A DNA stretch of 64,000 bases from positions 25,945,090-26,009,089 of the forward strand of contig OZ023274.1 of assembly GCA_964007475.1 (NCBI GenBank), in the 5' to 3' direction. The stretch comes from Hybos culiciformis. Its lineage: Eukaryota > Arthropoda > Insecta > Diptera > Hybotidae. The notes beneath the pieces are model-generated. The model was not told the origin of the DNA, made no database searches, and worked only from the letters and a program-made list of their open reading frames with translations. Positions 21,912-31,819 of this stretch are shown one piece after another (the stretch's first letter is position 1; the number at the start of each line of letters is the position of its first letter). The position numbers and the translations under genes were made by a program.

Positions 21912-23352
21912 TTATTGCCGCCATTTTGATTTGATTGACTAGTTGGTTCTTTCTGCATACTCAATTTACCGTTCAATTTAACTTTATTTAATTGCTTGTT
22001 ATTTTCAGATTCCCTGATGATTTTCATTTGTTTTTGCTGTACTTCAGCTTGTCTTGCCATTTCAATTGCTTTCTGTAATGTAAGATCTGATTTTAATTGC
22101 ATTTGATCACTTACTTTAGTGTCCGACATCCCAACCACTATGCGATCTCTAATTAAATCATCTTTTAGAATTCCAAAATCGCATTTTTCAGCTAAAGAAT
22201 GTAGGTCCACAATAAAATCGTCTACTGATTCGATTTCCCTTTGGTTTCTTGAATTAAACTTTACTCGTTCAAATATAATATTTTTCTTTGGCTCAAAATA
22301 TTCGTCAAACGCTGACAAAATTTCTTCAAGAGTTTTTGGAGAAATTTTCAACTGAAGCAAAATTTCTTCACTCTTTTGCCCCATAACATAGATAAGTGTA
22401 TCTATTTTTTGGGTTTCGGAAACTGAATGGATACCAGACACTGATTCCGGTTGTAAAAAATTAAATTGTTCTGGAGGAGAGCAGTCATGCCAGATTGAAA
22501 ATTTAAAAATCCGTACAGCAAGCAAAAAATTTCCCTATTTTTCCCTATGTTATATAGATAATTTTCCCTACATTTTACCCTACATTTTTTTTTAAAAAAA
22601 TACTGATATTTAGTTTTTTTTTTCAAATTTTTTGAATAAAAAATTGATTTTTCATGTTTTTTTATGATATCTTTTTTATTTTTATGTATCAAAAAATTAC
22701 AAATTTATTTTCAGTAACATTTAGATTTAGCATTAATTGTATAAAAAAAATAATCATTATTATTAATTTTATAAATTTTACTAAACAAAAAAAAAATCAT
22801 TAAAAAAGTTAGGAACATATAGTCTCCTCAGAAATAAAACAACGTATGATATTTATACGTCATATTAGATAATAGCACCATTCGATTCCTCGTACTTGAT
22901 TTTATAAGTACAACTATTTTGCAATATTCTTAATGTTGATTAAAATGTGTTTTTTAGATTAAAATTTTACGTTACTTGATATTTTTCCATACATTTTTTT
23001 TAATTTTCAAATCTTTAAACTCAATTACTCGAAACTTACTTTTCATTATACATCGTTTCATTTCTCAGCATACGATATATACTTTATAGTATTAATTATA
23101 TAAAAAAATAAATATTGCATTTGTAATTATTAATATTTGCAATGAATTTAAGAAAAAAAATATTGGCCAACCAACATGATAAAAAATCCCTGCATTTTTT
23201 AACATTTGAAAAATCTGTCCCTTTTTCCCTACAGTGTCTTTTTATGACATAATTTCCCTACATGTAGGGAATATTCCCTACGTGTGGCATCACTGGAGGA
23301 GAGACATTTGACATGCCAACAAAATGGATTTCCTCATCATTTTCTTCCGCCA
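21809..23352 (-). pseudogene. Gypsy gag, interrupted by a hAT MITE
   Basis: A minus-strand ATG near 23352 opens a short Glu/Asp-rich start (MAEENDEEIHFVG). The frame is interrupted at 23295-22482 by a MITE with an 8-bp duplication and continues to 21809. The body has a capsid-like helical stretch (QKSEEILLQLKISPKTLEEI; SVDDFIVDLHSLAEKC) and ends at CFFCG near the knuckle region. It overlaps the pol frame by about 100 nt. Confidence 0.75.
22482..23295. mobile_element. 814-bp hAT-type MITE (in gag)
   Basis: It begins CAGTCATGCCAG and ends TGGCATCACTG, flanked by the perfect 8-bp duplication GAGGAGAG (22474-22481 and 23296-23303). Eight-base duplications with CAGNGNTGCCA termini are the hAT signature. 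It belongs to the same family as 54868-55959, shown by the shared blocks ATTTTCCCTACATTTTACCC and GTAGGGAATATTCCCTAC. It contains no transposase. Confidence 0.9.
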
Positions 23353-23464
23353 TTTTCTAAAAATTTTTTCCCAAAAAAAAATCCAAAAAAATTGTTTTTC
23401 TTTATAATTAATCTCCTATTCTGTTAATTCTTATTTTTTCCTCTTCTTTTTACCGCTGCCACCA

Positions 23465-23624
23465 TGTAGGATTATTGAAATAAAACCCTTATTGCAATAA
23501 TATTAATTTAGTTTATTTCAGTTCCAAAAGTTACATTCGAATGAATCCCATAAAACATTATGGTTGACAAATCTTAACTTGTCAAGTGAAAATATAATAG
23601 CCTACTTTTTATAAGGCTGATACA
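23465..23624 (-). repeat. 5' LTR of the Gypsy-type element
   Basis: On the minus strand it runs from TGTATCAGCC to AATCCTACA, giving 160 bp with TG...CA ends. It includes a TATAAAAAG box near its start and AATAAAC near its end, followed at once by TGGTGGCAGCGG as primer-binding site. The partner LTR is lost. Confidence 0.75.
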
Positions 23625-24495
23625 ACAAAAAGTACAAAATTTTATTTTAATAAAAAATATTTCATAATTTAATTTGTTATAATTTTAATGTTTTGAACTA
23701 AATACACTAATATTTATGTTAAAGAATAATTTAATTTAATTTTTTAACATATTTTAATTTTTATATGAAATTCCGTAATAAACCGGAATTCCGGATTTCA
23801 TTTCAAGACAATTCCGAAACTCTGGAATTAATTTTTTAAAAAAAAATGCATACCCTAGTCCGCCCCAGTGGTGGTCGCTGGGTAGGATCAATCAATTTTT
23901 TGTTACGAAATTTGCGTGTTTAATCGTTTCCTCTTTTTATTTACCAAATTTGAATGAAATTCTTTGTTACGAAATTTGTGTGTAATCATTTCCTCTTTTT
24001 ACGTACCAAATTTGAATGAAATCCGACGAACTTTTGAAGTGGTCCCTCAGGGGAGGTCGCTAGGTAGGAGGCCAATCAAATTTTAAAATAGACAAAGAAA
24101 TGGTGTGAGCTTGAAAACGATCGGCTGAGCGGTTTAGGAACTTATTCGGAACAGACAAACAGCGTTTCTGTTTCATATGATAGAATTTCACTAATTCGAA
24201 AAGAAAATAAACTAAATAAATATTAACAACAAAATCAGTTGATCTTTAATTCTGTTATTGTACAATTTTTAATTCTATATGTTTTTTTTTTGTTTCTTGC
24301 TTTCCACACATCGTTAGTATTTTGTTATGTGTGTGTAGTATCGCTATTTTATTATCGTAAATACATGCTAAGTGCTGCATGCTACAGGTACAGGCTACAA
24401 CGTCTTATATTTCCCTGCTTTTATATTTGTTTTTACTTTTTAACATACTACATTCTGTGGTTATTACCTCTATTTTACAGCGTTGTGGCTTTAAC
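23625..24495. other. AT-rich sequence with a diverged Helitron-type fragment
   Basis: About 23860-24130 resembles the minisatellite of the Helitron at 46982-49792 (TTTGTTACGAAATTTG, CCTCTTTTTA, CAAATTTGAATGAAATC), in the opposite orientation. The rest is AT-rich with no gene that I can support. Confidence 0.5.
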
Positions 24496-24816
24496 ATATA
24501 CCTAATAAAACTTACTTAATACAAATTGTCTAGTAAAATGCATGAACAAAAATTGAGTGAATGTGTTTTTTTACATATATTTATGTTTCCTACTCTGTAT
24601 TGAATCAAGCTGAATATGGCTTGCAAGTTCTTTAATAGAGCAAAAAAGTACGAACAATTTACTTTTTAAATAGGATCTTGCCTCACTTCAACATGAATTA
24701 TTACTTCCTATTCACTAGTGGTTCACCGATGAAAAAGTATTTCTATTTCTAAAACTAGTGTCATGCTATTGTTGAACAAATATTAAAAATACAAAGCACC
24801 TGACCTGATGCCTTAT
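24496..24816 (+). repeat. Copy of a foldback arm, cut by the assembly gap
   Basis: This is nearly identical to about 52447-52763 and, inverted, to 51640-51960. It stops at the run of N exactly where the arm would continue. Confidence 0.85.
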
Positions 24817-25016
24817 NNNNNNNNNNNNNNNNNNNNNNNNNNNNNNNNNNNNNNNNNNNNNNNNNNNNNNNNNNNNNNNNNNNNNNNNNNNNNNNNNNNN
24901 NNNNNNNNNNNNNNNNNNNNNNNNNNNNNNNNNNNNNNNNNNNNNNNNNNNNNNNNNNNNNNNNNNNNNNNNNNNNNNNNNNNNNNNNNNNNNNNNNNNN
25001 NNNNNNNNNNNNNNNN
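24817..25016. other. Assembly gap of 200 N
   Basis: Exactly 200 unknown bases, probably a placeholder length. The gap begins inside a foldback arm, a structure that commonly breaks assemblies. Confidence 0.95.
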
Positions 25017-25559
25017 ATTTCGATTTTAATAATTTTAATAACATTAGGTAAGTAATTTATTTAAAAAAATATTACAAATTTTATTACAAAATCGGAGAGG
25101 TTTTTCTACCACTTCACTATAACTACCCTCTGTAGTCAAAATTCAAAATGCTCAAGATCATCTTTGTCGAAATTTAATCAAAATCGGACCAGCTGTGTGA
25201 GAGAAGATAGTGTGCTTAAATCCGTGAACACGAACACACATTCTTTACATTTTACATATTATAAATTACAATGATGTGTTGTACAAACATTATAATTATG
25301 TATACATCTTTCATTTCAAGTTCTTTATTTTATTCATTATTTTTGTAATTTTTATTAATATCTTAAATAGATTATTCTTGCGCTTCTGTTAACTTAAAAC
25401 AAAAAAATTAAACGAATAATGAAGTTAAATTAAAAAATTCTACAGCAAGTTGTCAACATTTTCATTTTAAAAAGGATTTCACTATACAAATTTACAAAAC
25501 GCAAGTTTTATCAATCATAGTCATAATAGTTAACTATTACAATTATTGATTACTTATAC
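25017..25559. other. AT-rich spacer with no gene seen
   Basis: About 25080-25215 looks like the 3' remnant of a repeat (GAAATTTAATCAAAATCGGA, CAGCTGTGTGAGAG). The rest is featureless AT-rich DNA. Confidence 0.4.
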
Positions 25560-25568
25560 AATAAATCT

Positions 25569-26576
25569 GGTGGAGGCTCTTCAGCCGGACAATTCTTGGT
25601 AATTGATGTCACAATTATTGAGCATTTAGTGCTTAATTTGTGACTATTAGTGCCATAAAAACTAGAATTTGTGCTCGCTTAGTTTTTGAGAAACTTTGAT
25701 TTTCGAATTTCGAACATGGGTCAAAGTGGTATCTCTGGCCGGATTCGAATTTCCAAAAAAATAAAGACGCTATTATTTAGTGCTTAATTTTTGCCTATTT
25801 GTGCTACAAAACCTAGAATTTGTGCTCTTCAAAATTATGTGAAAACAATTTTTTTTAGATTAGGGCAAAATTCCAAAATTTGAACAGAATTTTTTTTCGT
25901 CGAATTTAGAAAAAGCGAAAATGCTACCAATTAGTGCTTAATTTGTGCTTGCGTTTATTGTACTTTGTGATGATTTGTTTTATCAAAAAAAAAATATATG
26001 CCGCGCCGAAAAAAATGTTTTCAACTTCAGCTATCAGGGTGAGGTGCGGGGCGGCGGGCGGGCGAACTGGTGGTTGGTCAGTGGGATTTGCGGCGCGCGC
26101 CGCAAATCCCACTGACCAACCACCAGTTCGCCCGCCCGCCGCCCCGCACCTCACCCTTCTAGTTCTGCGACACTCTTCACAAAGTACAGTAAACGCAAGC
26201 ACAAATTAAGCACTAAATGGTGGCATTTTCGCTTTTTCTAAATTCGACGAAAAAAAATTCGGTTCAAATTTTGGAATTTTGGCCTAATCTAAAAAAAATT
26301 GTTTTCACATAATTTTGAAGAGCACAAATTCTAGTTTTTGTAGCACAAATAGGCACAAATTAAGCACTAAATGATAGCATCATTATTTTTTCGAAATTCG
26401 AATCCGGCCAGAGAGACTCCTTGACCCATGTTCGAAATTCGAAAATCAAAATTTCTGAAAAACCAAGCGAGCACAAATTCTAGTTTTTGTGGCACTAATA
26501 GTCACAAATTAAGCACTAAATGCTCAATAATTGTGACATCAATTAACAAGAATTGTCCGGCTGAAGAGCCTCCACC
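25569..26576. mobile_element. 1,008-bp foldback element with a 9-bp target duplication (Mutator-like)
   Basis: The termini GGTGGAGGCTCTTCAGCCGG and its complement start an inverted repeat that spans almost the whole element. AATAAATCT flanks it on both sides (25560-25568, 26577-26585). Nine-base duplications with very long inverted repeats are typical of Mutator-like foldback elements. The central 116 bp (about 26040-26156) form a perfect GC-rich palindrome around GCGGCGC/GCGCCGC, in strong contrast to the AT-rich arms. It contains no transposase. The overlapping ORFs on both strands are palindrome artefacts. Confidence 0.88.
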
Positions 26577-26919
26577 AATAAATCTGATGAACAAAAATGA
26601 TCAGAAATATAAATCTGGAAAAATGAGTTTGGTTTTTTTTGGACAGACATTTTTTAATAAACTAGTCAATTGGATTGGAGAATCAACAACGAGATATATT
26701 CGATTAGCTTGATTTTTTATGCTGTAATAAATATAAATATTTTCCCAGTACTCAACTAAAGAAATATAAATGTAATACAAGAAATTAAATTCAATTCCAG
26801 ATTAAAAATGAATTAATAATTAAAGTAAAAAAAATTATTTAAATCTTGCATAGAAAGAATTCGATGTACAATTTCCGAAAATCCAAATTCTAATTCAAAT
26901 GTTCCGTTTTGAATTCTAG

Positions 26920-28173
26920 CTGTAATTACAAAACAAGAAGATAAAATGTTATGCGAAGGAGATTCGTTGGACAGTGTAAATGAATATCCAGGAAGTGGAA
27001 TTTTTAGTAAGTAAATAATTTTTGTTATTTTGTCTATCTTAATATCTATGTAAATAATTCTGATCTTCTTTAAAAATTAGTGCACATAAAAAACAAAAAC
27101 GAAATGTGGTCATATTTTCCTGTCTCAATAGCTCAAAAATGTTTTTCCTTGAATGTAAAATCAGATGGGTTTTTGTACTTTGGTCTTGGTAACATGAATG
27201 ATGGTTCTAGACAATTTCCTATTTTATCAGAAATTATGTGGTACCCGGAGGAGTCTAGAATTTATTCTCAGAAAACTAGAACCAATGTGGTTAGAAAAAA
27301 AACAGTGAGATATCTGAAAAAAGATGAATATAGAAAATTTTGGTTCAGTTGGACAGATGATATGTTTAAAGTTGGCCGCGATGGTGAAAATGAACCATTT
27401 ATGGAATACGAGTTCGAGGAATCAAATAATATTAATTTTATTGGTATTAAAACACATTGTACAATGGGAGCTTCAGTTAAAATTCGTGAGTTAATTTTCA
27501 ATGCTATTATAATTATAATTACTTATGTGTCTCAGTTCTAAATTTAATGAATGCATTTTTTTTTTCTAATTCAGACGTGAATTAATATGTTCTTGGAAAA
27601 ATATCGGAAATTTTTTCCAAATCTGAGAATGATTTCGTTGCAGAATAGACGTACAATTTAAAAAAAAAATTTTTAGTTCTTAATAAATTGAAATTATTTT
27701 TTTTAGTTCAACCAAATTGTCCAAAAACTAATTCGACTATGAAGAAAAAAATAAGTTATTCTAATTGTATACAATTGGGTGCTTTATCGGCTGATGCAAA
27801 ATATCTTGTAGACAAACAAAATGAAATTTTAAAACAAATTAAATTTGATTATGATTTATTATTGAATTTCAAAGGCAACTCGTCAGGCACATTACGTGAT
27901 ATACTATTTTCAAATTTACATCAAAAATTTAGAGAAGCGCAATTTATTAATAATAAATTGCACACTGATTTCCAAGAATACAATATAAAGAATGCCATGA
28001 ATGATAAAACTCTTTATAAAGAACTCGATGTATTTGACGAAATTAAAATATTGTCATATAATTTTTTGAAAGAACTTAACGCTTCTGAAGGCAAATTGGA
28101 GATAAAAGAGACTAAAAATGTTAATATTGATGTACGTGCATCCACGGAAAATATTAAGGAAGTCAAGGACTAA
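26920..28173 (+). CDS. Protein with a farnesoic-acid-O-methyltransferase-like (Methyltransf_FA) domain, 5' end not found
   Basis: Three exons are recognised: 26920-27006, about 27080-27485, and 27707-28173 (stop TAA at 28171). The GT-AG borders and phases agree. The middle exon is the domain: WSYFPVSIAQKCFSLNV, SDGFLYFGLGN, MWYPEESRIYSQK, FWFSWTDDMFKVGRDGE and FIGIKTHCTMGASVKI are the usual blocks of the family. Despite its name, the domain is not a proven methyltransferase and is often found in arthropod proteins of unknown role. The last exon encodes about 155 residues rich in Lys, Asn and Leu, probably helical, with no domain I recognise. The first recognised exon starts mid-protein (ITKQEDKMLCEGDSLDS), so at least one upstream exon is missing or lies before 26880. 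The 26576 foldback end is only 300 bp upstream. Confidence 0.8.
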
Positions 28174-28469
28174 CTACAGGATTCTGATGAATAATAATGC
28201 TCATATTATAATTTTATAATTAAAGACACGAAATGCGTTCCATAAGCGCCAACCCACAAATTTTGTTTTTATTATTTCTACAAATCAAAATTTAAGAGCT
28301 TGATATTGTATAATAAAATGTTAATTTGTGTGACATCAAAAATACTTTTTTTTTCAATTAGAATTCGAACAATAAAACAGTTGTACCGGAAATCAACATA
28401 CTATCCAAAATCAAAAAACAAATTTCAATCTTTTTATTTAAAGAGTTGAAAATTTAAACTGAAACTTAC
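28174..28469. other. Spacer between converging transcripts
   Basis: 3' flank of the plus-strand gene and intron or flank of the minus-strand exon. AATAAAATG near 28312 and AATAAAAC near 28370 are possible polyadenylation signals. No reading frame is seen. Confidence 0.4.
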
Positions 28470-28843
28470 CATTTCAACTTCCTCGTATTCAACACCATCT
28501 GTGGCATTTGGATTACTTTTAGCTGTCCACATTCGTAATGACTGTGATCCATTTTTGAATAAACCATCAGTTTGTTTAAGTATCAAATTGAAAACTTCAC
28601 CAAATGCATTCAATGTTACATTATGCTCCTTAATTTCTCTTAAATTAATTTTTTTTAATTTATCACTATAATTATTGGATTCACTTAAGCTATTTAATGA
28701 ATTTTTTTCATCTGATTTTTTTTCACTGTAATATGGTGTCTTACTTAAATCCTTTTTAACATGATGAATTATTGTATTATTTATTAAAATATTATTATCG
28801 ATACTTCGACGATTCCGTCGATGATTACTAACAGCATTAGTAG
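28470..28843 (-). CDS. Single internal exon of an unrecognised host gene, cut next to its acceptor by element B
   Basis: On the minus strand the frame is bounded downstream by a good donor (GAAATG|GTAAGTTTC, exon edge 28470) and upstream by TTGGCAG, the acceptor (edge 28843). It encodes about 124 residues: a basic NHRRNRRSIDN start, a Lys/Ser/Asn-rich middle, and an ordered end (LNAFGEVFNLILKQTDGLFK, SQSLRMWTAKSNPNATDGVE). I do not recognise the protein. Element B begins at 28851, so only 7 bp of native intron remain before the acceptor and the polypyrimidine tract has been replaced by element sequence. The reading frame also stays open for 34 codons into the element and reaches an ATG there. 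Confidence 0.6.
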
Positions 28844-28850
28844 CTGCCAA

Positions 28851-29654
28851 CCCAATATACCATCGCGCCAGTTCGCAAAGAAATGTCAAGTATTTGTACT
28901 GGCATGGGCGTCGATTACAGAACCGGCCTACAAGTTCACTCATAGTTAACATATTTTTGGCACACCGGCTTAAAATATGCCTCCGACTTGTTTGTTAGTT
29001 TTGAAACTAACCTGAACACCAATAAACAGGAGTTTGTCCCGGCCGCCAGTTTTAAGGTCAGCTGAAAAGACCAATTTAAATTACCGACTTTTGTGTCGGA
29101 TATTGAACTATGTTCTAAGTCGAAACAAATATTTGACCTTGCAGTCTATCTTATTTTTGAGTGTAAGCGACTTATTACGGTAATCTTTCTCTTCAAACAG
29201 TTACTGGTTGTACATAAATGTCAGTTTACGTAAAGCTGACAGCAGCGTGAGTTATTTTTGTACAAATAACTATTATAAATTGCTTATTATATGTTGCTAA
29301 ATCAAAGGAAATTGCAAGGCGTACATAAGCGCCAGTTTACGTAAAGCTGACAACAGCGTCAATTATTTGTTGCTTTGTTGACTTTGTTGATAAGTTGACA
29401 TTTATAATTTCATTATATTTTGAAAAACAAGCACGTGATGGAAAAAATTTAAACAACAATAAAATAAAATAAATTAAAAATAAAAAAAAGGTAAGTTTAT
29501 TTTATTTTATTTATATTTTATTTAATTTTTTTTTTAGATAAACAGTAGAGCCGTCTTTTGAAGAATTTCCGGGAATTCCTTGTTGTGGTGGTCGGCATAA
29601 CTACAGTTTCCTTGAACCTCTCAGAATCGGCTGAAATTTGGACGGGGGGCAGAG
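28851..29654 (+). repeat. Left end (LE) of copy B
   Basis: Terminus to donor is 640 nt, as in copy A. The GTAAGT donor is at 29491 and the TTTTTAG acceptor ends at 29537, giving a 47-nt intron. The downstream exon 29538-29654 matches copy A up to GGGGGGCAGAG, where the captured sequence starts. Confidence 0.75.
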
Positions 29655-30859
29655 AGCATTAAGAGAGCATTAAGATTAAGAAAATTAATTCAAACACCGG
29701 CATTGACAAGAGTAAGTTAAGATTTTGAAAATATCTAATTTTACATAATTCGATTTTTTTTTTTTTTGCTCCTATCGAATGCTGATAAAATTACATAATC
29801 TTAATAAAAGAAAATAGAATAGAATTTAAAATTTTTCTTTTTGGCATATTTTAGGGCTACCCAATGCTGGTTGGAAAAGAGAAAGGCGAAGAGAAGGCTC
29901 ATATTAAGGCAACAGTACAGAAAAAGATTGTAAGTTTAATATTCAGCTTTTAGGTGTAAACATTATCAGATTTTAGGTTCTGCAAGCCATTCGAATAGTT
30001 ATTAACTTTTTTAATCATGTGCATGTAACCAACAAGTTTTGATACATTTTTATACTATGTGGTGCGGTGTACCTACACTGCTCCTATGAGTTTCTTACGC
30101 AAAGTAAAAAATATCAAAGGCTTCTGGTACGTACGTGGTATGTAGATAAATGAAATTTATTTGAAATTACCACATCGTAAGTTTTTGAATTAAACATCGA
30201 AAAATATGAACCAGAGTATATTTTAATTCTATATGTATACTAGGTACATTAATATTAAGTTTATTTCTCACTAAAATAATGAACTCTATATTACTTTCAA
30301 GACTGGACACCCAGGTATACCAAATGCTCAATACGGAGGACGTCACGCAGTAACGATGCTTCCAGGTAAAAATTGTCCTTTGATTTTTTTTTTCTAATTT
30401 ATAATTTTCTAATTTGTTGCATTTCTTCTTAAATTTTAAGGTGGTGGCATTGGACCAGAATTAATGAAATATGTACGTGATATTTTTAAATTTATTGGAG
30501 CACCAGTTGATTTTGAAGTTATTGAAGTAAATCCTAGTACAGAAGGTAATGACGACTTAGATTATGCCATCACATCAATTAAACGTAATGGTATAGCTAT
30601 TAAAGGCAATATCGAAACAAAATCTGAAGCATTAGATGCTACATCACGTAACGTGGCCATTCGTAATGAATTAGATTTGTATGTTAATGTTGTTCATTGC
30701 AAATCATATCCAGGTATTCCAGCTCATCATAAAGATGTTGACATTATTATCATTAGACAGAATACAGATGGTGAATACGCTATGTTGGAGCATGAATCGG
30801 TGAAGGGAGTCGTTGAAAGCATGAAAATCTGTACAATTGATAATGCTGAACGAGTTGCT
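29655..30859 (+). pseudogene. Idh3g: Isocitrate dehydrogenase [NAD] subunit gamma, mitochondrial: captured, lacking start codon and 3' part
   Basis: The gamma subunit is a regulatory partner in the mitochondrial NAD-dependent IDH of the TCA cycle. Exons with consistent phases are about 29672-29711 (ALRLRKLIQTPALTR, a basic mitochondrial-targeting-like start), 29855-29929, 30302-30365 and 30441 onward. Recognition is by YGGRHAVTMLPG, GIGPELMKYVRD, IKRNGIAIKGNIETKS, VVHCKSYPGIPAHHKD, RQNTDGEYAMLEHESV and NAERVA. The similarity stops dead at 30859, well before the second half of the fold, and the rest of the gene is absent from the window. At the 5' junction AGAGCATTAAG is duplicated, and no ATG precedes the presequence in frame. 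The introns show that genomic DNA, not a retrocopy, was captured. Confidence 0.88.
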
Positions 30860-31819
30860 GGTTGTTGGTTTATAAACGGGTTGTTGGTTTATATAACATT
30901 CGTATATAAAAATAAATTTAATCTAAGCACACAAATACTCTTCCAACAGGATTATTTAACAAACCAAAACCTTCACACAACAATATCACATTCTAACCAC
31001 CTGCTGACAAATGAATCAACGATATTTCACCCTCTTCATAATAGTGTAAGTAGTAAAAAAATAAATTCCGATATAAATACAACAAACTCAATTCCATTGA
31101 CGTCTGCTACACTTGCATCATCTGCCATTGAATCACAAATAACAACATCTTCTACTATAGTACCAATATCAACTGATTTAGCTCAGCTGCAAACTCTAGT
31201 TCATCCGTTGACGCCACTGTCAACATTAGCAACAACAACCTCAATATCAGGTCAGTAATTTGGATTGGAATGTAAGATGCTTTTACACAAATTAATCAAA
31301 AAAAAAAACAATGGATTTTAGTTACCTAACTCTTTACATTGGCTTATGTTTTAATTTCTAATTGTTATGTACTAATCATTATTAAGAAGTTAAATGTTTA
31401 ATTGCCTTATTCAATAATTTGCTTCATATAACATTATTTAATCTACGATCTCTAAAATGTTGGAGGATTAGATTAGATTATAAACCTGATTCTTAAATGC
31501 AATATCTTTCACTTCACGACTTGTATTAAGCTAAAAAAAATAATTACGCCCAAAGTACTAATGAAATTCATTCAATCTATTATTTTAATCTGATAATGTT
31601 CGAATTCATTACAAAGAAGTCGCCGATATTCTTGAATAGCAAACTCTTAATTGAAAAAAAGCAGAGGATTAGATAAATTATTGACTAATTTTTTTTTTTT
31701 AGATTCTCAAAGAACAATTGAAGCTAATTGGTACCATCATCCACACCAGTTAGATGAGTCTAATTTTTTTAATAAACTACATGATTGTCCTGACAGCTAT
31801 TTGAATTCAAGATACAACG
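30860..31819 (+). CDS. Exon-like sequence of unknown origin fused to the Idh3g fragment
   Basis: The Idh3g frame continues without a stop for 130 codons to a donor at 31251. The distal part is Ser/Thr-rich (TNSIPLTSATLASSAIESQI; TTSSTIVPIST). An exon at 31703-31819 continues in phase (DSQRTIEANWYHHPHQLDES, FFNKLHDCPDSYLNSRYNG) and ends at a GTAAGC donor. TTCCAACAG just before about 30950 could be a native acceptor, which would place the start of this second source there. I do not recognise the protein. It is probably part of another captured gene. Confidence 0.5.

Larger units (their letters stand above)
19336..23624 (-). mobile_element. Truncated Gypsy-type LTR retrotransposon
   Basis: On the minus strand the order is a 5' LTR (23465-23624), a primer-binding-like TGGTGGCAGCGG directly after it, gag with a zinc knuckle, protease, reverse transcriptase, RNase H and the beginning of the linker before integrase. 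Integrase and the 3' LTR are missing because the satellite array cuts in at 19335. Two MITEs are inserted (22482-23295 in gag, 19479-19940 after RNase H). Frame shifts are also present. It is a dead, old copy. Confidence 0.88.

Noticed and set aside
22402..22692. 96-codon minus-strand frame
   Set aside because: It lies mostly within the hAT MITE and crosses its boundary into gag. It has no protein similarity that I recognise.
24766..25044. Frames running through the N region
   Set aside because: The residues are unknown; the frames are artefacts of the gap.
25924..26209. Overlapping GC-rich frames on both strands
   Set aside because: The same palindrome read both ways. Composition reflects the foldback core.
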